Origin: Mycolicibacterium vinylchloridicum
GTDB lineage: Bacteria > Actinomycetota > Actinomycetes > Mycobacteriales > Mycobacteriaceae
DNA length: 64,000 nt
Assembly: GCF_013404075.1 (NCBI RefSeq)
Contig: NZ_JACBJQ010000005.1
Location: 62,001 to 126,000, forward strand
Reading direction: 5' to 3'
Shown here: one piece after another, positions 1-7,254 of the stretch
Layout: the number at the start of each line of letters is the position of its first letter
How positions within the stretch are numbered: the first letter of the stretch is position 1
The notes under the pieces: model-generated
The model's database searches: none
Told to the model about the DNA's origin: nothing
The model's input: only the letters and a program-made list of their open reading frames with translations
Made by a program: the position numbers and the translations under genes

Positions 1-947
1 CCGGCGGAGCCGAGCTGCGGATGATCGACGACATCTGGAAGGCCTCACGCGGCGAACTCACCCTCGATGAGGTGGTCGCCGGCTACGGCTACCACGGCCC
101 CCTCGAGGGTGAGATTTCGTCGCGGGTGTGGCGCGAGGACTCGACTCCGCTGGCGGCGGTCATCGAGCGCTACGCCGTCACCGACGACAGCGCGAGTCCT
201 GTTGCGCGGGAGCGAGCGGCGCGTGATCGGTTGCCGCGAATGCAGGCGGAGCTGTTGGCCGAACTTCCAGTGCCGGCCCGGCCCGCGGTCAAGCTGCTGC
301 TGAATCATGCCGCGCGCACGATCCCGCTGCGCGGCGTCGGAAAGGTGTCGTTCCTGCAGGCGCTCGACGTCGCGCGAGCGGCGGCCCGCCGAGTGGGTGA
401 GCACCTTGCCGGGGCCGGCGTGCTGGCCGACCCAGAGGACGTCTTCTTCCTGACCGTCGACGAGATCGTCGGGGGAGTGCCTGTGGCGGCACGCGAGCTG
501 GTGACGCTTCGCCGGGAGCGGCGTGCGCAGTACCAGCAGCTCGAACTGCCGACGTGGTGGCGGGGTACACCCGAGCCGACGCCCGTCGCCGACAAGCAGC
601 CCGACATCACCGACGACGCGCTGCTGACCGGGATCGGTGCCGGCAGCGGGATTGTCGAAGGCCCGGTGCGCATCGTCCACGATCCTGCGGTGGTCGAGGT
701 CGAACCCGGTGAGGTGCTGGTCGCGCCGACCACCGACCCCAGTTGGGCCTCGATCATGTTCGTGTCCGCGGCACTCGTCGTCGACATCGGCAGCGTACTG
801 AGCCACGCCGCCGTCGTGGCGCGCGAACTCGGGTTGCCGTGTGTGGTCAACACCGGAAACGGAACTCGGGTCCTGCGCGACGGCGACCTGGTGCGGGTGG
901 ACGGGTCTGCCGGCACCGTGCAGCTACTCAAGCGGGCCGAGAACTAA
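1..947 (+). CDS. PEP-utilising phosphotransferase, C-terminal part (5' end outside window)
   Basis: The frame is open from base 3, so the gene starts upstream of the window and only its last ~315 codons are seen. The visible part has the linker typical of PEP synthase or rifampicin phosphotransferase-like enzymes (GYHGP, then SSRVWRED), followed by the swivelling phosphohistidine domain. The phosphorylatable His lies in GSVLSHAAVVARELGLP near the end. These enzymes move a phosphate from ATP through His to an acceptor. The protein stops just after this domain, so no PEP/pyruvate-binding barrel follows. A membrane protein gene begins 24 bp downstream behind an AGGAGG site, suggesting co-transcription. 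The ATP-grasp domain would be upstream and cannot be checked here. Confidence 0.8.
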   Translation, partial: GGAELRMIDDIWKASRGELTLDEVVAGYGYHGPLEGEISSRVWREDSTPLAAVIERYAVTDDSASPVARERAARDRLPRMQAELLAELPVPARPAVKLLLNHAARTIPLRGVGKVSFLQALDVARAAARRVGEHLAGAGVLADPEDVFFLTVDEIVGGVPVAARELVTLRRERRAQYQQLELPTWWRGTPEPTPVADKQPDITDDALLTGIGAGSGIVEGPVRIVHDPAVVEVEPGEVLVAPTTDPSWASIMFVSAALVVDIGSVLSHAAVVARELGLPCVVNTGNGTRVLRDGDLVRVDGSAGTVQLLKRAEN

Positions 948-971
948 TACCTCGACGAGGAGGTTTCACCG

Positions 972-1712
972 ATGAACACCACGGCCCAACGTTTGTGCGC
1001 GTGGAGCGGGATCGCATGCATCGTCGTCTTTTTCGTCGGCTTCTGGTTGGTCGCGGGTTTCATCCCGCCCCCGCCTCCGACACTCACCGGTGAACAACTC
1101 GCCCAGCTGTTTGCCGAGGATGCCGTGCGCATCCGGCTGGGGATGATCATCTCGCTGATGGCGTCGGCTCTGCTGGCGTCGTGGAGCGCGGCGGTCACCG
1201 CTCAGATGATGCGCATGACGCGGCGGGTCGCGGCACTGGCCTACACCAACCTCGCCGTCGGCGCGCTGTTCGTACTGGAGTTCATCATCTCCCTGATCAT
1301 CTGGCAGTCCATGACGTTTCGGCCCCGCGATCCGCAGGTACTGCTGGCAATGAACGACACGGCCTGGCTGCTGTTCGTGGCGATCACCTCGACGCCAATC
1401 CTGCAGACGCTGTCCATCGGCACCGCGATCTTCCTCGACACCGCCGACAACAACCCGAATCCGGTGCTGCCGCGCTGGGCGGGTTACCTGAATTTCTGGG
1501 TGGCGATGCTCTTCCTACCCGGGTCGATCACCGTGTTCTTCCATACCGGTCCCTTCGCGTGGAACGGGATCCTGGTGTGGTACTTGCCGCTGACGGCATT
1601 CGCGGTGTGGATGGTGGTCATGTCGATCCTGGTGCTGCGTGCCGTCGCCGCCGAGGGTGCGCAGCCGAATACCGTTGCCGATCAACCGGACCGGAAGGAG
1701 CACGTGCGATGA
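972..1712 (+). CDS. Six-helix membrane protein, paralogous family copy 1
   Basis: A 246-residue integral membrane protein with about six hydrophobic segments (roughly residues 8-30, 55-76, 86-110, 126-150, 165-188 and 195-222). I do not recognise a named family. It shares a clear signature with three other genes in this window (1709-2431, 5879-6649, 14083-14775): a proline-rich GFIPPPPP segment after helix 1, a short basic Met-Arg loop after helix 2, an Asn-Asp pair before helix 4, PRWAGYLNFWVA at helix 5 and a GPFAWNG turn before helix 6. The ATG follows an AGGAGG site. The stop overlaps the next start in ATGA, so the first two copies are translationally coupled. The context of P450s and lipid-oxidation genes suggests a role in handling a hydrophobic substrate, by inference only. 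Confidence 0.85.
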   Translation: MNTTAQRLCAWSGIACIVVFFVGFWLVAGFIPPPPPTLTGEQLAQLFAEDAVRIRLGMIISLMASALLASWSAAVTAQMMRMTRRVAALAYTNLAVGALFVLEFIISLIIWQSMTFRPRDPQVLLAMNDTAWLLFVAITSTPILQTLSIGTAIFLDTADNNPNPVLPRWAGYLNFWVAMLFLPGSITVFFHTGPFAWNGILVWYLPLTAFAVWMVVMSILVLRAVAAEGAQPNTVADQPDRKEHVR

Positions 1713-2431
1713 ACTATCGCAATCAGGTGGTCTGCGCATGGTGCGGGCCGTTGATGACGCTGCTGTTCTTCATCGGGCTGCTGCCGTTGGCCCACTTCAT
1801 CTGGCCACCGGCGCCGTCGGAGAGCGCGGCACAGATAGCGGCGTTCTTCCAGGACGGCACCGTCGCCAAGCGACTGGGTGTGTTCATCGCGATGATCGGA
1901 ACCGGTCTGCTTGCACCGTTTTACGCGGTGATTTCGCAGCAGATGCGCCGCATCGAGGGGGTGTCGCGCACCTTGGTTTACGCCCAGTTGGCCGCGGCGG
2001 CGTGTACGACGCTGGAGATCATCCTGCCGCTGATGCTCTGGCAGGGCATCCTCTACCGGCCCGACCGCGATCCGGCGATCACCCAGGCCCTCAACGACGT
2101 GGCGTGGTTGACGTTCATCGGCACCACGACGACAGTGCTGGTGCAGAACGCCATCATCGGGGTGATCGTCCTGCAGGACAAGAGCCCGAATCCGGTCTAT
2201 CCGCGGTGGTATGCGTACCTGAACTTCTTCGCCGTGATGGGAGTCTTCCCGGCCCGGCTCGTGGTGTTCTTCAAGGAGGGGCCGCTGGCCTGGAACGGGA
2301 TCATCGTCTGGGGAATCGGTGTGGCGATCTTCTTCATCTGGATCTGCGTCAGCGCCTACCTCGTGATCGTCGCGGCCGGCCGGGAACGCACTGTCGACAT
2401 GGTTGGAGGTGCGGCATTAGTTCCGTCGTAA
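1709..2431 (+). CDS. Six-helix membrane protein, paralogous family copy 2
   Basis: A 240-residue membrane protein, paralogue of the gene immediately upstream. The ATG at 1709 is chosen because it overlaps the preceding stop (ATGA) and is preceded by GGAAGGAG. The open frame extends further upstream, but only as an out-of-frame shadow of copy 1. Family marks are visible: HFIWPPAPSE after helix 1, QQMRRIEG after helix 2, NDVAWL before helix 4, PRWYAYLNFFAV at helix 5 and EGPLAWNG before helix 6. Its TAA stop shares one base with the ATG of the PpdK-like gene (TAATG). Function is unknown. Tandem placement of two diverged copies suggests either a heteromeric complex or simple duplication. Confidence 0.85.
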   Translation: MNYRNQVVCAWCGPLMTLLFFIGLLPLAHFIWPPAPSESAAQIAAFFQDGTVAKRLGVFIAMIGTGLLAPFYAVISQQMRRIEGVSRTLVYAQLAAAACTTLEIILPLMLWQGILYRPDRDPAITQALNDVAWLTFIGTTTTVLVQNAIIGVIVLQDKSPNPVYPRWYAYLNFFAVMGVFPARLVVFFKEGPLAWNGIIVWGIGVAIFFIWICVSAYLVIVAAGRERTVDMVGGAALVPS

Positions 2432-4020
2432 TGCTGGACGGCCGGGCTGGTCTTCCGCGGAACCTGTTGGGCAACAAGGGCTATGGCATCGATGCCATGC
2501 GTCGTGAGGGTTTGCCGGTGCCACCGGCGTTCTGCATCACCACTGCGGTCTGTGCTCGGGTATTCGCCGATGCGGGCGCTTGCCTCGATGACATCTGGCC
2601 CGATGTCCGGCAGAACATGCATCGGCTCGAGGACGAGACGTCACGCAGCTTCGGTCGCGGACCGCGGCCGCTGCTGGTCAGTGTGCGCAGCGGGGCGGCG
2701 CAATCGATGCCCGGGATGATGGACACCGTCCTCGACCTGGGTATCGATGACGCGGTCGAAGATGCCCTTGCCCACGGCGCAAGCGTGGAGTTCGCCCGCG
2801 ACACCCGAATCCGGTTCACCGAGATGTATCGCCGCATCGTCCTGGTCGGTGACGAATCCATCGAGGTACCTGCTGACCCGTGGGCGCAGCTGCGCGGAGC
2901 GGTCGAAGCCGTATTCGCGTCGTGGAACAGCCCCCGAGCACTGCACTACCGGTCACATCACGGACTGGACGGCGACGCCGGAACGGCGGTCATCGTGCAG
3001 GCCATGGTCTTCGGCAATCTGTTGTGCAACTCCGGCACCGGGGTTCTGTTCTCTCGCAATCCAATTACCGGGGCCAACGCACCGTTCGGCGAGTGGCTCG
3101 CCGGTGGGCAGGGCGAGGATGTCGTGTCGGGCAGCGTGGACGTCGAACCGATCGCCGCACTGAGCGTCGAGCAACCGGCGGTCTACGAGCAGCTGATGGC
3201 CACCGCACGAACGTTGGAGCACATCTCCGCCGACGTGCAGGACATCGAATTCACCGTCGAGGAGGGCAAGCTCTGGTTGCTGCAGACCCGCTCGGCCAAG
3301 CGATCAGCACAAGCCGCGGTGCGCCTGGCCCTGCAGCTACACGCTGAGGGATTGATCGATGATGCGGAGGCGCTGCGCCGGGTGACGCCGGCACACATCG
3401 ACACACTGCTCGCGCCGTCTCTACAGCCCGAAACACGTCTTGCAGCACCACTTCTGGCCAGCGGCCTACCGTCGTGCCCTGGAGTCGCATCGGGCCGGGT
3501 GTACACCGACGTCGATGCGGCGCTGGATGCGGCCGACGCGGGGGAGGACGTGATCTTGGTGCGTACCGCGACGAGCCCCGACGACGTGGCCGGCATGATC
3601 GCCGCCCAGGCCATCGTCACCGAGATCGGTGGGGCCACCTCGCATGCCGCCGTCGTCAGCCGCGAGATCGGCACACCGGCGGTGGTCGGCTGCGGCGCGG
3701 GCGTGGCGGCGACACTCGCCGGCAAGCTGGTCACTGTCGACGGCGACGAAGGTGAGGTCCGTGAAGGGATTCTCGAATGCACTGCCTGGTCGGAGACCGC
3801 GTCGCCGGATCTGACCGAACTCGCCGAGATCGCGCGCCGCGTCAGCCCGATCCGCGCGTACGCCAGCGGTGACCACCATGTGCTCGCTGACGCCTCACCA
3901 CCAGCCGTCGCCGACGCTGTGGCGGCCGGTCACACCGACGTTGTCTCACCGCATCCGCTGATCACCATGCTGATTGCGTTACGCCTTCACGATGGCGAGA
4001 AGGGGAAGGTCAATGTCTGA
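2431..4020 (+). CDS. ppdK: Truncated-type pyruvate phosphate dikinase (PpdK-like), no PEP/pyruvate domain
   Basis: A 529-residue protein with the N-terminal ATP-grasp of pyruvate, phosphate dikinase (GNKGYG near the start, then SVRSGAAQSMPGMMDT and GVLFSRNPITG) and the phosphohistidine domain (IGGATSHAAVVSREIG, His near residue 405). It ends about 125 residues after that His. A full PPDK is about 870-900 residues, so the PEP/pyruvate-binding barrel is absent. The M. tuberculosis protein called PpdK (Rv1127c) has, from memory, the same short architecture. Such a protein can carry the phosphate from ATP to His but lacks the usual acceptor site, so the acceptor may be another protein or a small alcohol. 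The ATG overlaps the stop of the preceding membrane gene by one base. Confidence 0.85.
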   Translation: MLDGRAGLPRNLLGNKGYGIDAMRREGLPVPPAFCITTAVCARVFADAGACLDDIWPDVRQNMHRLEDETSRSFGRGPRPLLVSVRSGAAQSMPGMMDTVLDLGIDDAVEDALAHGASVEFARDTRIRFTEMYRRIVLVGDESIEVPADPWAQLRGAVEAVFASWNSPRALHYRSHHGLDGDAGTAVIVQAMVFGNLLCNSGTGVLFSRNPITGANAPFGEWLAGGQGEDVVSGSVDVEPIAALSVEQPAVYEQLMATARTLEHISADVQDIEFTVEEGKLWLLQTRSAKRSAQAAVRLALQLHAEGLIDDAEALRRVTPAHIDTLLAPSLQPETRLAAPLLASGLPSCPGVASGRVYTDVDAALDAADAGEDVILVRTATSPDDVAGMIAAQAIVTEIGGATSHAAVVSREIGTPAVVGCGAGVAATLAGKLVTVDGDEGEVREGILECTAWSETASPDLTELAEIARRVSPIRAYASGDHHVLADASPPAVADAVAAGHTDVVSPHPLITMLIALRLHDGEKGKVNV

Positions 4021-4618
4021 GTTGACTGTGCTACAGGGTGTTCGGCTCAAGGGCCGGGTCGGCGAACAGGATCTGGTGACCACGCTGGGTGAAGACCCGG
4101 CCGAGGTGGCGGCCACTGTGGCGGAACTGACCGCGGCGGGGCTCCTGGTCGAGGGCAAGGTGCTGCGGCTCAACCCCGCGGGACGGGACCGGCTCAACGC
4201 TCTACTGGCGCAGGAGCGATCGGGTATCGACCAGGGCGCATTGGCACACAGCTACGGTGACTTCCGCACCGTCAATAACGAATTCAAGGCCTTGGTGGCA
4301 GCCTGGCAGCTCAGGGACGGCCAACCCAATCTGCACGACGATGCCGACTATGACGCCGCGATCCTTGACCGCCTGGACGCTGTCCATCAGCGGGTGTCAC
4401 CGGTCCTTGCTTCGGTTGCATCGTTGGTGCCACGCATTGGTGCGTATGCCGAAAAGCTGGGCGCGGCCTTGGCGAAGGTGAAGGCCGGCGACACCTCGTG
4501 GTTCGCCCGGCCGATCATCGACTCGTACCACACCGTCTGGTTCGAGTTGCATGAAGAGCTGATCGGCGCCTCCGGCCTCACGCGCGAGGACGAGGCCAAA
4601 GCCGGGCACGCGGACTAG
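4013..4618 (+). CDS. Hypothetical protein paired with PpdK-like enzyme, winged-helix-like N-terminus
   Basis: A 201-residue soluble protein. The ATG at 4013 has a strong AAGGGGAAGG site and overlaps the end of ppdK by 8 bases, so I prefer it over the upstream TTG (3974) and ATG (3992). Residues 1-65 look like a winged helix: short helices, then an AAGLLVEGKVLRLNPAGRDR stretch as in MarR-type wings. The rest is helical and acidic with a conserved-looking WFARPIIDSYHTVWFELHEE block. I do not know a characterised member. M. tuberculosis carries a gene of about this size next to its short ppdK (recalled, not checked), so a functional partnership with the phosphotransferase is likely. Confidence 0.75.
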   Translation: MSELTVLQGVRLKGRVGEQDLVTTLGEDPAEVAATVAELTAAGLLVEGKVLRLNPAGRDRLNALLAQERSGIDQGALAHSYGDFRTVNNEFKALVAAWQLRDGQPNLHDDADYDAAILDRLDAVHQRVSPVLASVASLVPRIGAYAEKLGAALAKVKAGDTSWFARPIIDSYHTVWFELHEELIGASGLTREDEAKAGHAD

Positions 4619-4622
4619 GCCG

Positions 4623-5882
4623 ATGACGAGCGCACCGGCCATTCCGGATCTACTGTCCGCGGAGAATCTCGCGAATCCGTGGCCCGGCTACCAGATCCTG
4701 CGCGACCACTATCCGGTCTTCTGGCATGAGCCCAGCCAGAGCTGGGTGATCAGCCGTTATGAGCACATCAAGCCGCTCGTCAAAGACCCACGGCTGACCC
4801 ATGAGTACCTCCAGGACATCCTCGGTGTATTCCTGGGCGACGCACCGGTGATGGTGGCGATGGAGGGCCGCCAGCATGCGTCGCGCCGCAAGCTGGTCGG
4901 TCCGTTCCTGAACGGTAAGGGACTCGACGCCTTCGCCGCGACGATCGAACGGCAGGCGCGGACCACGTTGGAGCCGGTCTTGGAGCGCGAGCGGGCCGCG
5001 GTCGCCGCAGGTTCACGGGAGCGCGGCGGGATGGATTTCGTCACGGAGTTCTCGCGGGTCTTTCCGGTCTCGGTGATGTGCGATCTGATGGCGTTGCCGC
5101 CGGAGGATCACCACAAGTTCGAGGACTGGTACAACGCGTTCATCCTCTGCCTGGGCAACATTCAGGGTGATCCGCAGTTGTTCGAGGACGGCATGCGGGC
5201 CAAGCGGGAATTCGGCGAGTACATGCTGCCGCTGATCGCATCGCGTCGCGGAGGCGACGGCGAGGATCTGATTTCGGCACTGTGCCGGGCCGAACCCGAT
5301 GGCGACGGTGTGCCGATGGACGATGAGGAGATCCGCACGATGGCGGCGCTGATGCTGCTTGGGGGAGCCGAGAACACCGATCACCAGCTGGCCCAGCTCG
5401 TCCACGCACTAGTGGAGCACCCGGAACAGCTGCAGGCGCTCAGGGATGACCGCAGCCTGATGTCCGCCGCAATCGCTGAAGGGTTGCGCTACAACGGCAT
5501 CGTGCAATTCATTCAGCGGCTGGCGGTCGAGGACGTCGATGTCGACGGGGTCACCGTTCCGGAAGGTGCGATGGTGACCCTGTTCTTCGCTTCAGGCAAT
5601 CGCGATCCCCGCCGGTTCGCCGACCCCGATACGTTCGACATGTTCCGCACCGACAACGACGTCACCAAAGCCTTCGGCGGTAACGCCGAACATCTCGGAT
5701 TCGGAGGCGGTCCGCACGTGTGCCTGGGTATGCAGACGACCAAGCTCGAGCTGGAAACCGCCGTGAACCTGCTGCTGGACAACACATCGGATCTTCGGTT
5801 GGCCGACGGCTACCGACCCCAATGGACGGGGGTGCTCTCAAGGGCGCTGTCGTCTCTTGAGCTCACCTACACACCGGTCTAG
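4623..5882 (+). CDS. Cytochrome P450 (first of two)
   Basis: A 419-residue soluble bacterial P450. The haem-binding loop is FGGGPHVCLG, with the Cys ligand near residue 366. The K-helix ExxR motif is EGLR, and the I-helix oxygen-activation motif is GGAENT near residue 246. In that motif the usual acid-threonine pair is Glu-Asn, followed by Thr, a small departure from the family. The gene sits 4 bp after the PpdK partner gene and closes the first plus-strand operon. Its stop overlaps the stop of a convergent membrane protein gene. Electrons probably come from the ferredoxin and reductase encoded at 12264-14086. The substrate cannot be read from sequence, but a lipid or terpenoid fits the neighbours. 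Confidence 0.93.
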   Translation: MTSAPAIPDLLSAENLANPWPGYQILRDHYPVFWHEPSQSWVISRYEHIKPLVKDPRLTHEYLQDILGVFLGDAPVMVAMEGRQHASRRKLVGPFLNGKGLDAFAATIERQARTTLEPVLERERAAVAAGSRERGGMDFVTEFSRVFPVSVMCDLMALPPEDHHKFEDWYNAFILCLGNIQGDPQLFEDGMRAKREFGEYMLPLIASRRGGDGEDLISALCRAEPDGDGVPMDDEEIRTMAALMLLGGAENTDHQLAQLVHALVEHPEQLQALRDDRSLMSAAIAEGLRYNGIVQFIQRLAVEDVDVDGVTVPEGAMVTLFFASGNRDPRRFADPDTFDMFRTDNDVTKAFGGNAEHLGFGGGPHVCLGMQTTKLELETAVNLLLDNTSDLRLADGYRPQWTGVLSRALSSLELTYTPV

Positions 5883-6649
5883 GTGCCGGGCGCGGTATCC
5901 GCAATCGCCGTGAGGTCTTCGTCGGCTTCCTGCTTGATGGCCCGCAGAAGAAACACCGTCATGACCAGATACCAGATCCCGAAAACGGCTGCGGGAATCC
6001 AGAATCCGATCACTCCGGTCCAGGCGAACGGTCCGGACTTGAAGAACAGGATCATGCTGGCCGGCAGCAGCAACACCGCGACCCACACGTTGTAATAGCC
6101 TAACCAGCGCGGGAACACCGGTTCGGCTCGCCGGTCGGTGAACACCGCCAGTGCCAGGGCGCCCAGCTGGCCGATGAGTGGTGGCCACGGCAGGATCAGC
6201 ATCTCGTAGGACAAGTCGTTGACGAGTTGGGTCAGTTCAGCCGCGCGCTCGGGGCGAAAGGCATTGCCGGCGAACAACAGGATCGGGATGATCAGCACGA
6301 CCGTGACGATCAGTCCGGAGGCGAACTGCAGGACGGACAGGATCGGGGTTCGCAGTTCGGTGCGGCGCATCTGCATGCTGATCGCCAGGGCGAACGGCAG
6401 GGTCAGAAAGGCGCCTGCCATCGCGATGATCAGCCCGATGCGGTGCAGTGTCGGATTGGTGCTGTAGGCCGCCGCGACCTCGGCGGCTGAGTCGCCGGGC
6501 GGGATCAGTGGGATGAATCCGCCGAGCAGACCCCAGCCGCCGAACAGGCACAGCACGAACACCGGGCCGCACCAGGTGCAGAAGACTTGGATCCGACGGG
6601 ACTTGTCGATGTCGCCGCGCAGGTCTGCTGGGGTAGTGGCGGTACTCAC
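5879..6649 (-). CDS. Six-helix membrane protein, paralogous family copy 3
   Basis: A 256-residue membrane protein of the same unnamed family as 972-1712, 1709-2431 and 14083-14775. Shared marks are GFIPLIPPGDSAAEVAAA after helix 1, MQMRRTE after helix 2, PRWLGYYNVWVAVL at helix 5, and FFKSGPFAWTG before helix 6. It has a longer, charged N-terminal tail (about 18 residues) than the other copies. It is the only copy on the minus strand, tail-to-tail with the first P450, and is divergent from the SCP2-led operon. The 196-bp gap upstream is AT-rich and probably holds promoters for both directions. Confidence 0.85.
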   Translation of the reverse strand: MSTATTPADLRGDIDKSRRIQVFCTWCGPVFVLCLFGGWGLLGGFIPLIPPGDSAAEVAAAYSTNPTLHRIGLIIAMAGAFLTLPFALAISMQMRRTELRTPILSVLQFASGLIVTVVLIIPILLFAGNAFRPERAAELTQLVNDLSYEMLILPWPPLIGQLGALALAVFTDRRAEPVFPRWLGYYNVWVAVLLLPASMILFFKSGPFAWTGVIGFWIPAAVFGIWYLVMTVFLLRAIKQEADEDLTAIADTAPGT

Positions 6650-6796
6650 GACCTGACCCTACCGCCGCAATAAATCAAAATTCAATGATGAAAGACTGTT
6701 CACTACCGCGGCCGCGGTGTCGACGCAGATGGCCTTCCGCAAGTTGACTGGCGGGCGGCGGGATGTGACGATGCGCATATCAGATCCTGTCGATGT

Positions 6797-6814
6797 TGTA
6801 CTCTTTGAGGTACA
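6797..6814. promoter_or_regulatory. Inverted repeat TGTAC-N8-GTACA upstream of the SCP2 operon
   Basis: Two perfect 5-bp arms, TGTAC and GTACA, are separated by 8 bp in the divergent gap between copy 3 of the membrane family and the SCP2 gene. The site ends 31 bp before the SCP2 start, where a repressor would block transcription. The tandem TetR regulators at 17195-18538 are the nearest candidate binders. The short arms mean a chance occurrence is possible. Confidence 0.35.
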
Positions 6815-6815
6815 G

Positions 6816-6837
6816 TTTTGAATCGAAAATAAATTAA
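6816..6837 (+). promoter_or_regulatory. AT-rich motif shared with the thiolase promoter region
   Basis: The site reads TTTTGAATC, six bases, then AAATTAA, just ahead of the SCP2 ribosome site. The same pattern occurs on the minus strand at 17080-17101 before the thiolase, as TTTTGATTC, six bases, AAATTAA. The two 22-bp sites match at 17 positions. It could be a shared operator or a shared promoter element. Part of the match overlaps a likely -10 or the purine-rich ribosome site, so some similarity may be trivial. Confidence 0.4.
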
Positions 6838-6845
6838 GGAGAACG

Positions 6846-7250
6846 ATGGGGTTCACCGACTCTGCCGAGGTAGCGAAGTACATCGGCGGCATCTTCGAGG
6901 CCGCATTCGAAGACCCTGAGATCGGTCCGAAGCTCGAAGCGACCGGTCTGGTGGTCGCGTTCGACTTCACCGACCCAAAGGCTGTCGTCGTGATCGACAT
7001 GGCCAACAAGACGACCCGTGAGGGTGTGGCGGGCGGCACCGCGCCGATGGCCACCATGTTCATGACCGCCGACACCGGAAACGCCTACTGGCAGGGCAAA
7101 GTGAACCTGCCGCTGGCCATGGCCAAGAAGAAGATCACGGTCGAGGGCAATGTGGCGAGCCTGCTCAAGCTTGCGCCGCTGGGCAAGAAGCTCTATCCGA
7201 CCTATATCGCTCGGCTCCAAGGCGACGGCCGCACCGACCTGATCGTCTAG
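6846..7250 (+). CDS. SCP2 sterol-carrier domain protein
   Basis: A 134-residue protein that consists of a single SCP2-type lipid-binding domain. Family traits are the GLVVAFDFTDP strand region, repeated strands around residues 45-75, and the NAYWQGKVNLPLAMAKKKI segment that lines the lipid tunnel in this fold. These proteins bind acyl-CoAs, sterols or other hydrophobic ligands without catalysis. It is the first gene of the plus-strand operon running to 14775, starting with ATG after AAGGAG. As leader of an operon with an acyl-CoA ligase and a P450, it probably presents a hydrophobic intermediate to these enzymes. Confidence 0.82.
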   Translation: MGFTDSAEVAKYIGGIFEAAFEDPEIGPKLEATGLVVAFDFTDPKAVVVIDMANKTTREGVAGGTAPMATMFMTADTGNAYWQGKVNLPLAMAKKKITVEGNVASLLKLAPLGKKLYPTYIARLQGDGRTDLIV

Positions 7251-7254
7251 CGCC

